Shown in pieces: positions 34,779 to 46,338 of a stretch of DNA of 64,000 nt (its first letter is position 1; the number at the start of each line of letters is the position of its first letter). The notes beneath the pieces are model-generated. The model worked only from the letters and a program-made list of their open reading frames with translations. It was not told the DNA's origin and did no database searches. This DNA is from Marasmius tenuissimus. Its lineage: Eukaryota; Basidiomycota; Agaricomycetes; Agaricales; Marasmiaceae. The position numbers and the translations under genes were made by a program. The DNA is taken from contig JAQOTA010000046.1 of the NCBI GenBank assembly GCA_029532415.1, forward strand, positions 1,674,001 to 1,738,000. The letters are read 5' to 3'.

Positions 34779-34918
34779 CACTGGGTGCAAAATAACATAA
34801 TGCACGTGGTATTATTCAATTTTTATGCTAAACTTATTCCAAATTTGGCATTTTTTGAAATAAATTCAGCATAAAGATTGAATAATACCGCGTGAATTAT
34901 GCTTTTTTGTACCCAGTG
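34779..34918. mobile_element. 140-bp MITE with CACTG ends
   Basis: Almost the whole length is an imperfect inverted repeat. The left arm begins CACTGGGTGCAAAA and the right arm, reversed, begins CACTGGGTACAAAA. The arms stay similar for about 60 bp, sharing GGTATTATTCAAT and TTTATGCT. The flanks carry AGG on both sides. CACTA-superfamily elements have CACT termini and 3-bp duplications, so it may be a CACTA-derived MITE. Confidence 0.7.
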
Positions 34919-35261
34919 AGGCGGTTTTGAATCGGGGATTGACTGTTGAATCGTTGGACTCCCGGGTACCCTAATTCGGGCCTCTCACTCCATCCTCTGT
35001 CGTCATCTCTGAGTCAACTTGAGCTCTTTCAGAAGGGGAAATTGGGCAAGGGTCGTTCACAGACGGTAAATCAACTCTCGGCCTACATTCTTTGCGCTAA
35101 ATAAAGACTATGGTTACAACAACGTACGGACAAGAGAACTACTGGCTCAGTCGCCAAGCTATAGTATCATGAGTTCCTGCCAAACTGTCCTTTAGCCCGC
35201 ATATCAACTGAGGGAGAGCAGAACTGGAAGTCTTACAGAGCTCTCATACCCCTGGTCACCG
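34919..35261. other. Intergenic, nothing recognised
   Basis: Downstream flank of the DUF6699-like gene. No other signal is seen. Confidence 0.4.
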
Positions 35262-35870
35262 CTACTTCTTCACTGTGAACTTGAAGACACCAGGTTCCTG
35301 GGTCTGCATCAATCCGAAAAACCTGAGATTCCCCTCCAGGAAATCGACTCGTCTGATACCCTTTCGACGTACTTCTTTGCCTGCACCAGGGCCATGCTCT
35401 CGCTCGGCCGCCTTCCATCGCTCGCTGAATGCTGCCTCCACAGCTCCCCTGTTTTGAGCCCTCCTCAGCTCTTCGTCTGTGACCTGCACTTGCAGGGCCG
35501 TGTACAATCCCTGCAGAAGTCTGTGTACGGACACAAATGCATTCCCATTCGGGACGGTAGAGGACTGAATTTCGAGGTCCCAGATGAGATACCTGTTTCT
35601 CAGGACGAGGCTGCGGCGTGGCGGGGTGATAGCAGCATCCACGAGTGCGCCATAAGTTGCAATCTCTTTGAGCAGCAACGGAAGTGTGTCGGGATCCTTC
35701 GAGACGTCGAAGGACAACTGTGGCGGCGACTGGAACTTCAGGGCATCGTGGATCGTATGTGGCTCTGATAAGGTCATTGTAGGAGACGACCGGGATTCCG
35801 TAGCTGAGGTCGTACCTATGTGCAGCGGTGCGACGTCAGTCTCTCTTTTGAAGTGAACATTCTTGGGCAT
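35262..35870 (-). CDS. DUF6699-like protein
   Basis: A single exon of 202 aa starting MPKNVHFKRE. The frame is open 39 codons further upstream, but the ATG at 35,870 is the first that avoids an odd leader. The core (about residues 75-195) follows the pattern of the basidiomycete DUF6699 domain. It has a beta-rich start (QLSFDVSKDPDTLPLL, ITPPRRSLVLRNRYLIWDLEI), a helix (VHRLLQGLYTALQVQVTDEEL), a conserved AFSERWKAAE helix and the closing GIRRVDFLEGNLRFFGL. Function is unknown. A TATATAA lies near 36,040. It sits between transposon debris and P450 no. 2 and has no obvious link to the neighbours. Naming the domain is from memory of the family pattern. Confidence 0.75.
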   Translation of the reverse strand: MPKNVHFKRETDVAPLHIGTTSATESRSSPTMTLSEPHTIHDALKFQSPPQLSFDVSKDPDTLPLLLKEIATYGALVDAAITPPRRSLVLRNRYLIWDLEIQSSTVPNGNAFVSVHRLLQGLYTALQVQVTDEELRRAQNRGAVEAAFSERWKAAEREHGPGAGKEVRRKGIRRVDFLEGNLRFFGLMQTQEPGVFKFTVKK

Positions 35871-37576
35871 TATGTATGATACTGTGTGCTGACAATGCTC
35901 AGGGAAATCAGTAACCAAAATCAGCGTCCACAGAGTGATCACAGAACTTACTTGCAGAAATTGTAGAAGTCCCGATGTGTCTCGCAAAAATGGTCGAAGG
36001 ATGGCTCAGCTCTGATGTCTACAGAATGCGCATTGCGGCTCTTTATATATTCTCAGCAGATGGAATGTGCTGGAAATAAGTTGTCCACGGACCAGCTACT
36101 AGTCCCTCATCCCAATTTGTGCGATACTAGTTACCAGTGTAAAGGTGACTCACAGTTACAAGCTATCATGCAAGTGCAACAGCACTCCTACTATTTTAAG
36201 AAGGCGGGCCCAATTCTTGCATGCCGATACTTGTACAAAAGCGGAAGTGGAGCGAGACTGTGCCCCAGAGAGAGCAGAATCATTTATCTGCATGTCTTCA
36301 CCCAATGAAAAATGTCCATAGAACGGGTAGATCTAGAGACTACACGTACATTCATGCATCAAGGCAGTAGGATAGTCTCCTCCGTAGCTCAAGCGCTCTC
36401 ACATCAAGACAATCAGTTGGCGGACCGCTGACGCGAGGTTATCTTTGAGCCCGTCCATTGAGAAACCCAGTGTAAGTAAGCAGGTGGCTCATACAGTGAC
36501 TATAAGATTGTCCGTGTTGGCTAAAGTACAGCTTCAAGTAAGCTGCCGGATGGTAAGCATGCTTTGCTTCTATCAAAGTGTTGCTGAAGTTGGCATCAAA
36601 GCAGTGAGCAAGTTACAGCTGTTGTCGGAACTTAGGGTGGAAACAGGTTTTTCCCGCACGAGTGATGAGGACCATTCGTGATTCTTAGAGTCTGCCACTC
36701 TCCAGTGAAGACCATATTTTCCACGCCGCTGGAACGGAAAAAATCAGGGCTATCTCATGATATAATTTCTGTGTCGACTGCTCCGGGGGAGGTCGCCCAA
36801 GTATTGTACGCAACCCTTTCGGGAGAGACTCCCACGCCACCCGAACTATTCAGACCTTGGGGCTCTAGGGACTTCAACAACATCTTCCTCAATGATACGT
36901 AGTACAAAGATCTTAGATTGTGATAGCTAATAGCCCTAAATCTTCTGTATATGATGAATCAGAAATCGCATTGCCTGGTGCAGATTTACAAGGTCTAAAA
37001 ATCAAGTACTGTTTTTTTCCCTCGATCATGCGCGGGAGAAAAAGCCGTTCCCACCCTCAGGCTAAGTTTCAACAACAGCTCTAAAGCAGTGCCTGTGAGT
37101 TCTGGGCGTACTAGTACATTCTACCATCTAAAAGCTTTTGCACCGGGCGGTCAAACCGCTTCTTCTTCGGAGGCGATAAGTCGCCAAGCCAACAACCATA
37201 GGGTTTCACCGAGTCTCGACTCTCGACATTCCTTTTCCAGGCTAGGGTTTCGAACATGAAGCAAGCGCCCGACTATGCCATGAGCAATAGTGACGAGGCC
37301 CCATTCACTTCACTGCACTCCGGTGATGCCTAACTGCTAAATACGATCGATAATGGAGAAATCTGCGGAATTTGAGGGTTCGATGATTTCACGTCCATAC
37401 CTCATCAACAAATCACAAAGATGTCAAAGCTACTAATGACGGCCTAGATGCTGCTACTTTTGTACAAAGTAAATAGCACATTCAATCTTGATCATTCTGC
37501 TTGAGTATCTTACAGGAATAGAATCGGCAGATCAATAGTCTATAGAGTCAAAATTGACCGAGTTATCCCTTCAATG
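35871..37576. other. Intergenic, nothing recognised
   Basis: Apart from the promoter of the DUF6699-like gene there are only short unsupported frames. Confidence 0.4.
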
Positions 37577-37803
37577 TTCGGCCAATTTGGCGCGGCGTGC
37601 TAAGCGCCCTTCCGAGCGCCTGTCGAGCGCCGGTTAGCGTCGGTCCAGCTGTTGTTCTGAGGTCCGTGAGGAGGGTAGAAAGGAGTCCTGAGCCACAAAA
37701 AAACCTGGGGGGTCGCCTGTTTTTTTGCAGTGGAGTCCTGAGGCCACCGAGGTGGGCGCTAGAAGTAGGCGCACAGACCTGTTGTTGTCGGGCCAATTTG
37801 GCG
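37577..37803. repeat. GC-rich segment bounded by a 15-bp direct repeat
   Basis: GGCCAATTTGGCGCG occurs at about 37,579 and again at about 37,790. The enclosed 210 bp is GC-rich, carries repeated gagcgcc/aagcgcc units, two ggagtcctga copies and a T7 run. It looks like an inserted repeat unit or an element with short direct ends. Confidence 0.4.
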
Positions 37804-38544
37804 CGTGGAGTCTAAAGTAGCGGTGACTAGGCCTTTTGCATCAAACCAGAAGCTGGCCCATATCAGAATCAACCCGTGTTGACAGTCAAATCTATCCAGA
37901 AAGAGATAGTCTCGAGTCCCCTGGAATAGCTGAATTAGTAGGTAAGACTGTCTTGTAACGCTCAAAGGCTATAGAATACGATCTAACCTCATCTCGGAGA
38001 GGATTCCAGCGGAATGGAAGAAGCAAAGGTTGGGCGCGAGCAAAGCTCGACCGGGTCGCAGAGGGATCATGTCGCCAACCCAGCCAGAGTGATGGGGTCA
38101 ACTGTGCGGCGCCTGCATGCTTCCGAGACGCATAGCGCTGGAAAGTTGTGCTCTAGTGTGGTTGGGGAAAGGTATCTTGCGGCGGTCTGCATAGGATCAA
38201 GTAGATATGGATGATGATGTGGTCTTCCTGATTCCTGATTCCTGATACAGGATTCCCGAGTGTTAAGACCACCCATAACAGGATGTCCGCTCCGAGGTCT
38301 CCATGATGCTGACTGCTAGTGGCTGTCACGACAGCTGGCAAGGGCTCGAGTAGCACTTCCAGCCGTGTCCTGGAAAGACCCCGTTCTAAACTGTAAGCTC
38401 GTCGAAAAACGTTATCTTTGGAAAGACCTCCAGTCGGCTATCAATTGCTTGGGTGTTATTCGCAGGAAATTGGAGACCGATTACTTGCAGGCCCTTACGG
38501 AAAGTCATCCAGTTGGACTGGTACGCTGTGAGAGTTTAGAACGA
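37804..38544. other. Intergenic, nothing recognised
   Basis: Contains tandem cctgattcctgattcctgat units near 38,225. No gene. Confidence 0.4.
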
Positions 38545-38720
38545 CGAGCATCAATTCGCAAGCACGATGTTTTTGCGAGCCAGACCAACCGGTTACCGGT
38601 TTACCCCTGACCGGCTACCATCAGTTTCACCACCACCATGATCATTGGTCTCGCAACCTTTCGCTCTTTTTAAGCAAAGCTTCATGCGTATCGTGATTCG
38701 TAAAAGTCGAGACCCCAATA
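38545..38720 (+). repeat. Dispersed repeat R, copy 2
   Basis: It contains ACCAACCGGTTACCGGTTTA, CCCCTGACCGGCTACC, tttcaccaccaccatgatca, cttcatgcgtatc and tcgagaccccaa in the same order as copy 1. It lies just beyond the P450 no. 2 3' end and has no peroxidase after it. Confidence 0.7.
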
Positions 38721-38827
38721 CGACAGGTAATCATCAATCAAACTTCGTTGAGTGATTGAACGTTGGTTAGTCTTACCGAGATGTGGATCCACAAACAACA
38801 GCAGAAATATATCCAGGTATTGATACA

Positions 38828-41179
38828 TCAATCCCCCGAACGTAGCTCGTACGCGTCCATTATCAGCTTCCGATGCATCTCAGATCTAGGTCTGATATCA
38901 CACTTGAATGGAAGCGGAATGCTAGAGGTAATACTTATCAACCCGGAAGGAAGACTAGACCACGAAGCTTCAAACAGCTCACTTTGTAATGGTACTAGCA
39001 TATTCCACCTTTGGTTCGATCTCCACTCCGTTTTCGTCAACCGGTTTTGAGATATCAAACGCAGCGAGTATGGTCGCAGCTGTGATATATATCGTAGCCA
39101 TTGCAAGATGGCGTCCAGGACAGATACTACGATCGATGAGCACCCTTTATACAACCCACGACTCGGACACGACTCAACTCACCGTCGTCCAAAACCAAAC
39201 GCAGACGTGATATCTCTAATCTCAGGGTTGATCTTCCCGTCCTTAATCCACCTCTCAGGTTTAAACGCATACGGATCCGGATACATCTCCTCGTCGTGCA
39301 GAATCGCCCTAGTACGGGAGATAGGGGTCAGACAAAAAAAAATTCAGTGGAGCCGCGAGAGTTGAACTTACCACGAATTCCCTATCACAGTTGAATCTTT
39401 CGGTATACGATACCCACGATACTCATCCTCCACATGTATGTAATGAGGTATCGCAGCAGGAACAACAGGTTGCCATCTCTGTACTTCTCGCAGGATTGCC
39501 TCTACGTAAACCAACGATTCCCGGTCTCGAAACTCTGGTAACCTTCCTTGTCCGACTACACGGTCGATTTCGGATTGAGCGGTGCGTTGGGTGTGGGGGA
39601 ATAAGGTCATGGCGAGTATGAAGCTGAGGAGAGATGTTCGGCTGGTGTCGGTACCGGCTATGTAAGTGTGTTGAAAGGAAGTGAAAAAAAAAAAAAAGTT
39701 GAACGGAGGGAAGTCGGAGATACTTAGGACTTACCTGAGTACATGGAACTGGCTACATGCATGACTTCTTGTTCTGTGTAACCGCATTCGTTGGGATCGT
39801 CGTATAACTTGTTGAGTCGATTCGAAACGAATGAGGGAGGGGATGTTTCGGTTTCCTTCGAGATGAAAGAAGAAAAAAACTCCCCGTGTGAGGATCGGAG
39901 TTTGACTGGAACTCGAACGAGACGCACCATTTGCTTCTTAGCGATTCCGAAAGGCAAGGTACCCATCTCAACATACAGCTTGTTCCATTCTCTAGCTTTC
40001 CTCTTGAATCCAGCACCAGGAAACCACGCCGGTACGTATTTCAAGATCGGGAGGGCGTCCTGCGTGGATGAAAAGTAGAAACGAGTTCCAGAAGTAAGAA
40101 GCGAGGAGGAGACTCGGACGCACCACCATGAACTTTCCTGGAGTTGCGGCTTGACTCCCCATTTCTACTGCTCGTTCGACGGTTCTGACGACGGGGTCGT
40201 TGGGACCTTTTACGTCGAGGCCGTATGTCACGAGAATGATTAGACTTCCTGTCATCCTAGAGACAGATTATGAGTGCGAACGGAGAGAAAGAGAAGCTAG
40301 CTCACTGGCGTAGATGATCCTGGTAGTGCTCAGGATCTGACAAGAGGTCTCTGAGTAGAGTGCGGTTGACTCGGAGTACCTGGGACTCGTGTTGAGATGA
40401 GTCGTTTAGAGGAAATTCTAGAGTAATGTCGTTGTTACTTGGAAGTCGGAACAATCATGCCAAGTGGAGGTCACTCTGGCGTACCTTGATGGAACAGTCG
40501 TCGACAGGTCTTCCATAAGTTGCCGTAAGGAAGAAGGATGAAATCTTTATTCCATCCGATTCTGAAAGAAATCATGAGGTCGGACTGGCTTGTTAGTATT
40601 TCGAGGAACACTTCAAAGTGCGACCCACATGTCGTGTAACATTGGGAGCCGTGGCCTATGATAAGTTTGTTAGGTGAGCTTGATCACGAATCACTGAATA
40701 ACCATGACCTGCTCGAATAGATTCCGGAGCGCTTTTCGAGAAGATCCCAGCATGCTTGATGAGAGTTGAGGACGACGAGTTTGGTCCCCGCAGCGTTGAG
40801 GTATAAGATATCGGAGCCTTGGGTACCCGAAAAAGAAAACACACCGAGGGAAGTCAATGACGCGGAGATGAAAGGATCGGGGAATGATAGTTCACCTAAT
40901 TCTTTGCCCATCTTCTCGAGGTTTTGTGCTAGGAAGCTAGTCGGAATATCCTACATATAATAGAAGTCTTTGTCCGCCCTAGACCGATGTTCGGAGGGTA
41001 TGATAACTTACCAGCAGGTTCCCTACAATCGGTAGTCCTCTCGGTCCTGGAGGTAATGGCAAGTTTTTGTAACTTCCGCTCGGTAGCAGCCATCGACTGA
41101 TATAATACGCCAACGCGGAGGTGAGCACGAAGGAAGAGACGTAGATGACAATGGCAGTTGAGATGCCAAGAATCGACAT
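38828..41179 (-). CDS. Cytochrome P450 no. 2
   Basis: A complete P450 with the same exon layout as no. 4, to which it is closest. It starts at 41,179 with [16 protein letters not shown] (membrane anchor) and [19 protein letters not shown]. Other segments are [55 protein letters not shown], the I-helix [13 protein letters not shown], ExxR in [20 protein letters not shown], and the heme loop [16 protein letters not shown]. The exon after KKQM begins ETETSPP in place of the ENGTAPP of the relatives. The C-terminus ends DAYELRSGD instead of DAYEQEFH, so the last few codons were replaced next to the repeat-R junction. It is divergently transcribed from the peroxidase at 42,049, with 869 bp between the starts. 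Substrate unknown. Confidence 0.92.
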
Positions 41180-42048
41180 ATTGAAGGAGTACTTATCGCT
41201 GGGTTGACTCGGATAGGACACGAGTCGTCGTTTATATGTCGCCACCAACTGTCATTGTCAACAAGGGTTGGCAGACCTCGTGTCCAGCTCGTCGGCATAA
41301 CCAAGGCGAAATTTGTATCGTAATACTTACCACCTTATTATCTACTAAAATGGGTTTGATTCAACTAGCCCCCGGTGTGACTTACAACATCCCAGTTGCT
41401 CAGAGTATATGATGTATCCAATCATGGGGGAGGTGACACCCTTGTGCCCTCGGAGATGGCACGCGTTGGACTCTGTTTGTAGGACTCAGAAGAGCGAGTA
41501 CGAGTACATTGTCTGGATCGCCACACGAGCAAGATCAAATGGTGGCCATGGAGGAAGAAGAAGAGAGTGAGCGTCAAACGTCAATTTTCTGCGGGCCGGA
41601 CCAGCCGGTTACCGGTCTGCCCCTGGCGGGCTACCCTCAGCCAATGAGGATCGTTCTATTATTTTTTAACGTTTCACCTCCACCACGATATCGGTCTCGC
41701 AATTTCTCGCTCTTCTGTACCAAGTACCAAGCTTCGCGCGTATCAAAGATTCTATGAATTCGAGAACTCCATGGATCGTCACACGAGCAAGACTCTCAGC
41801 ATTGCGACAACTGTCAGCAATCACTCACTTCCACATCGGCCTTGTTTCACCGTGCTTTAGGGCCCTCATGACAATTGCTTCCGGCAGCGGCTGTTTCAAT
41901 TTGACGGAAAATCTCGAGAACAGCCTGGTTACAATCTTTCTTCCACAATTCCGGAGCTGACGAGAGGCATGGAAGTAAAACCTCAAGGATTCGGATTCGG
42001 AATGCCCAGCAAACCATCCCTCTCCCTTCCTTCCCCTCCACCTCCACC
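41180..42048. promoter_or_regulatory. Divergent promoter region P450 no. 2 / peroxidase, with repeat R copy 3
   Basis: 869 bp between the two start codons. On the P450 side, a minus-strand CATATAAACG near 41,230 is a likely TATA box. At 41,498-41,523 is gagtacgagtacattgtctg. At about 41,570-41,830 lies repeat R, with AGCCGGTTACCGGTCTGCCC near 41,604. Both blocks recur reversed upstream of P450 no. 4 (58,570-58,930), so this shared promoter was duplicated. The tandem ACCGGT-like sites may be binding sites. Confidence 0.6.
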
Positions 42049-43862
42049 ATGAAAGCCATCCTCCCCACCCTCGTCCTCTCCCCCGCCCTCGTTCTCGGAT
42101 ACACCTGGCCCTCATGGACCGACGAACTCGAAGACATCATGTACCTCCAAAGCGGTATGCTCCGTCGAGGCTTCCACGACGGCGTCTCCCCCTGCGGATT
42201 CTCAAGTAACCCTCAAACCCGAAACGCCGCAGCCGAATGGCTCCGTACAGCTTTTCACGACGCGATCACACACGACAAGTCGACTGGTCAAGGTGGACTG
42301 GACGCGTCGTTGATGTACGAGTTGGATAGACCGGAGAATCAGGGGACGACGGGGCTGAATGCGACGTTTGGGTTTTTTACGGGGTATCAGACGGTGAGGT
42401 CTAGTATGGCGGATTTGTTGGCGTTGGGGGTGTATACGTCTGTGAGGGAGTGTGGTGGACCGGTTGTTCCGTTTAGAGCTGGGAGGGTTGATGCGACTGG
42501 TGCTGGGGTGACTGGGGTTCCTGAGCCTACTACGGATTTGGAGACGACGATTGGGCAGTTTGAAAAGGCTGGGTTTAATAAGGCTGATATGATTGCTATG
42601 GTGTGTTCTCTCCTCTGATGTACTCACACCGTTGGATGCTGATATTGTACTCGATGTAGGTTGCCTGTGGACATACGCTCGGTGGTGTCCACGGAAACGA
42701 CTTTCCGGACATTACAGGAAACAACAGCGAAGCGTCGTTCCCCAAATTCGATAACACTCACACCAAGTTTGACACCGGAGTCGTTACCGACTACTTTGCG
42801 GGCAACACCTCCAACCTTCTCGTCGTAGGGCCCCACGAGACAAACTCTGATCTGAGAATCTTCAGTACGTGAATTTCGCCGATACGCTTTCCGGAATCCT
42901 CACCTTTCGTAGCCTCCGACAACAATGCTACCATGCAAACCCTCCAAGACCCATCTACGTTCCGTACCACCTGTGCCTCGATCCTTCAACGCATGGTCGA
43001 CACCGTTCCTTCCACCGTCACCCTCACCGACCCTATCCAACCCGTCGATATCAAACCTAGCGCACTCGAATTCTCCGTGACCAACTCCTCCACCATTCGC
43101 TTCAAGGGATACATCCGCATTCGGTTGACCGAACGTGACTCGTTGAACAGTCCACAGAACATCACGCTCCCGTACAAGCGTCGAGACGGTACGGAGTGTG
43201 ATGAGTGTACGATTACGGCGAGAAAGTCGACGTTCCAGGGTGGACAAGGGTTGGGTTTTGATGATAGCTTTCAGGTGAGTCTCATATGCGGTTGTTGTTT
43301 GTTGTCGTTCATTACTAACGCACTCTAGTTCTACGAATTCACCACTGACCTCCCCCAAACGACCGCCATCTCATCGTTCAACGTCCGATATTCGACGGAA
43401 GATCTCCACACTAACGGAGGGAACGGGTTCCCCCTCCAAAGCGACATTCTCGCTCAGCCACTCCAGTCGTGTGTCGTAGACAACAAACAGATGAAGATTG
43501 TCGCTGCTGTGAGGAATGACCGTGCGCACCTACCTGTACATGCCGTGGTCTACGTTAAGAAACGCACTATGGGGGTGTTTGGAGCTACGATTGAGCAGAG
43601 GAAGGTGGAGTTGGTGAGTACGGGGACGGGGGTTGGGGAGTATACGTGGTTTAGTGGGGTGGCGGATGTGTCGGATAGGTATTATGATCTTGTTAGTGGT
43701 GCTGATGGGGATGATGAGGTGAAGGTGGAGTTTTTGAGTGCGGTGTCGTTTGTGAAGAGTCAGGATGAGGGGGGATGTGTGAGTGGCTTTTGTTTGTTTT
43801 GATTGTTGGGGGTGTTTGCTTATGCTGGTTCTTTCTTCTAGCCTGCGTTGCCCACGGCGTAA
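42049..43862 (+). CDS. Secreted heme peroxidase (plant/fungal peroxidase superfamily)
   Basis: Five exons (42,049-42,600; 42,660-42,864; 42,913-43,274; 43,329-43,778; 43,842-43,862) encode 529 aa. A signal peptide (MKAILPTLVLSPALVLG) precedes YTWPSWTDELED. The distal site WLRTAFHD gives Arg66 and His70. The proximal motif VACGHTLGG gives His189, a spacing close to that in class I/II peroxidases. Later segments are GNDFPDITG, TILQRM-like helices and then a beta-rich C-terminal domain (VKVEFLSAVSF) absent from simple peroxidases. The last exon adds only PALPTA. These enzymes oxidise phenols or other donors with H2O2. I see no Mn-binding site or exposed Trp that I could assign. The closest relatives are the copy at 46,339 and the broken copy at 33,536. 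Confidence 0.9.
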
Positions 43863-46338
43863 CCTGCGGTGCTGCAGGTTGCTTACACGGACACTCGTTT
43901 CTATTCACGTTCGTTACAAATATTAGTTCATAATCATATATATTTCGGCCCATTACAACATGGACACCCATTATACTTGCTGGACTGTAATTCAGCTATC
44001 GACGAAACATTGTTGCTACATGCTAATGTAGAGAAAATCGTAGAGATGATGTGGGCGGGATTCTCCTAATGCGCTTCCTTCAGTTACCAGTAGTTGAAAG
44101 GCATGGGTGGTGATTGGCAGGGCGATGAAAGACTAGCCTGTGCTATCTGAGAGGCCTGATAGATACCTAGGTCTCTCGAAGCGAGGATGAGCGGCCAAGG
44201 GATACGAATGTACCTTGAACATCCCACCATTTCATCCGATGCGGCATGCCTGACGATCCTGAAAGGTTCCGTTTCGTTTCGGGAAAAGAGGCGCAGAGTC
44301 AGTCAAATATACGTATTGAAGTTTGAACCGCCTTTCACGCGTCACCGCGAGTGTTCCTTCGTATTTGACAATACTAGTCTCGCGTGATGGTGTGAGGCAA
44401 TTTTCGGTGGGGTCCCGATGAGATATAATAAAAGGTGTCATTCGAGTTTCTGGTAGGTAGGCCAGTCAATTTGAGAGCATACCGAGTGGGTCAAACGTAC
44501 CAAAACCACACTTGATCCTATAAACAACATCCAGGCCAGTTCTGCCCGAGTCTTGTATTATGGTCATCGCCTGTTGGAGAGAAAGAAAAAAAAACAACCA
44601 TCGCATCGTATCCGTTAATGCTTGATTTTGGCCTTGATATTGACGCGTCAAGGTCTTTTGAGAGTACGTGGGTTTGACGACGATTTCTGGGGTAGCATGT
44701 TTGGAGGCCCCAAGATGTTTGGTAAGTCCAAGATATAAGCCAGTTTCCGATATAGCCGATGCATGAAGCTTTGAAGATCGGTGCAGTTTTGTGTGGGCCT
44801 GGTGAGATCCAAAAGATACCTTTTCCATACGAAGAGGCTCGGGTGGTTAGAACGGGTGAGCTTGAACGAGACAGGGAGAACGCACCAGCACCGTGACCTC
44901 TGACCAATTACTACGACCCAGTAAGTCTCCATTCATTCTCTTGGTGTATGATGCCTAGCTAGAATCTCCGGACCACTCGAGTTCGTGAAGATGCGCCTCT
45001 TTCGAGAATGCATTGGGGATACTTCAGCAGCCAGCTTCATCGGCTGCGGTAAGGGGGATGGAAATACGTCCCAATGTTTCTTTAGAGAGCCAGAGAGACG
45101 AGAGTCTGCTTGATGATATAGATACACGTCGCTTGTCGTGTGCCTTGAGGAGACGGTCCATCACATCGTTTTTGTAGCCTGTGATGCCTGAGATTGGATA
45201 TTGAGCTCTAATGGCAAGTATGTTTGACGAGATTCCGAGGTAGCATTGCTTGAAGGACCATGTTTGAAGAGTTCAAGATGGTTTTCAGGTTTTCAGGTGT
45301 TCTGAGTGGGAAGTGAGCATGATGATGGTGGTGGACGGAAGAGTCGCCTGAGCGCTTGAGGTGAATTTGGCTCCCAATCATGACTTAAACTTTCAGCTCA
45401 ACCTCCACGTCGATTCGAGGTCTGCACGTTAGATCCCTTCAACATCTACCTCAGATCATCTGCTACACGCGACTCTAACCACTGGAAAAGCATATTTCTC
45501 GTATCTCTACGGCATGCTGAACCGTGATTTGTCGAAAAATGGACAACTTCAAGGTCCGTTCTCTTCTTATGTGTTTATTTTGTCGCAATTGATCTCGGTC
45601 TAAACTCTGATTTTCAAGGTTGCTTTTCCTATGACTCTGAGCTCTCGAGGAACACAGAAAGCAGGCCCACAATTTCCTGGCGAAAGCGAGCTTCTGCCAA
45701 CGTTTACCGTAACTCTCGTAACACTGGCTTGTGTACTTTTATCTGGAGACCGTCGGTCTTGTGAGTGCCGGGTAGGCCTACTCTTTTTGGCGTCGCCTTC
45801 CCGAGAGGTACCTTAGTTTGTTATGTGATCTTCAGTTGATCCATGTGCTCGCAGTTCGGAGAATGCATGTGTGGCCAGGTCTTCCATCGTTCAAGAATCC
45901 CAGTCCTGGCGAATGTGGGAACGCGATTTTCATTGCCAAGACAGGGCATCGACAGGCGGACGGTGCTTGAGCCAGGGTCACCGTTTTCTATCCCTACCGC
46001 TTCAATAACGTACGGAGCCAACTTGATCAGTTTTCGGTCCTCCCATTTCAACATCTCTTCGACCTCCCCTCATCCACCTTCAAACGCATTGTAGATCCTA
46101 TGAGAGCCTGGGGGCTGGATGGACAGTGAAGATCCAAGCTCTCCGGAGGCTATAGTACCCGACGTCTACCTACCACCGCCTTACCGTGACTTGTACCTGT
46201 CAAATTACCATTCAAAGCGGCCTCTATTCGCCTTATTCCGTTCAACGTTTCAGCCGACGTGCCATTTAAATCGAGGCACGAAAAAGCACAAGGGTCAGCT
46301 AAACTTTCTTCTCCCTTCTCCCCTTCTTTACCTCTACG
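43863..46338. other. Intergenic, nothing recognised
   Basis: About 2.5 kb between two peroxidase genes. Short frames on both strands lack domains and consistent splice sites. The last 100 bp (gccatttaaatcg, cttctcccttctcccc) is the pyrimidine-rich leader of the next gene. Confidence 0.45.

Noticed and set aside
36370..36450. tRNA-like stretch (ccgtagctcaagcgctctc)
   Set aside because: It has an A-box-like start but no matching B-box or cloverleaf within tRNA length.
44466..44932. Overlapping minus-strand frames as a gene
   Set aside because: Three frames of similar length overlap and none has a domain or consistent splice sites.
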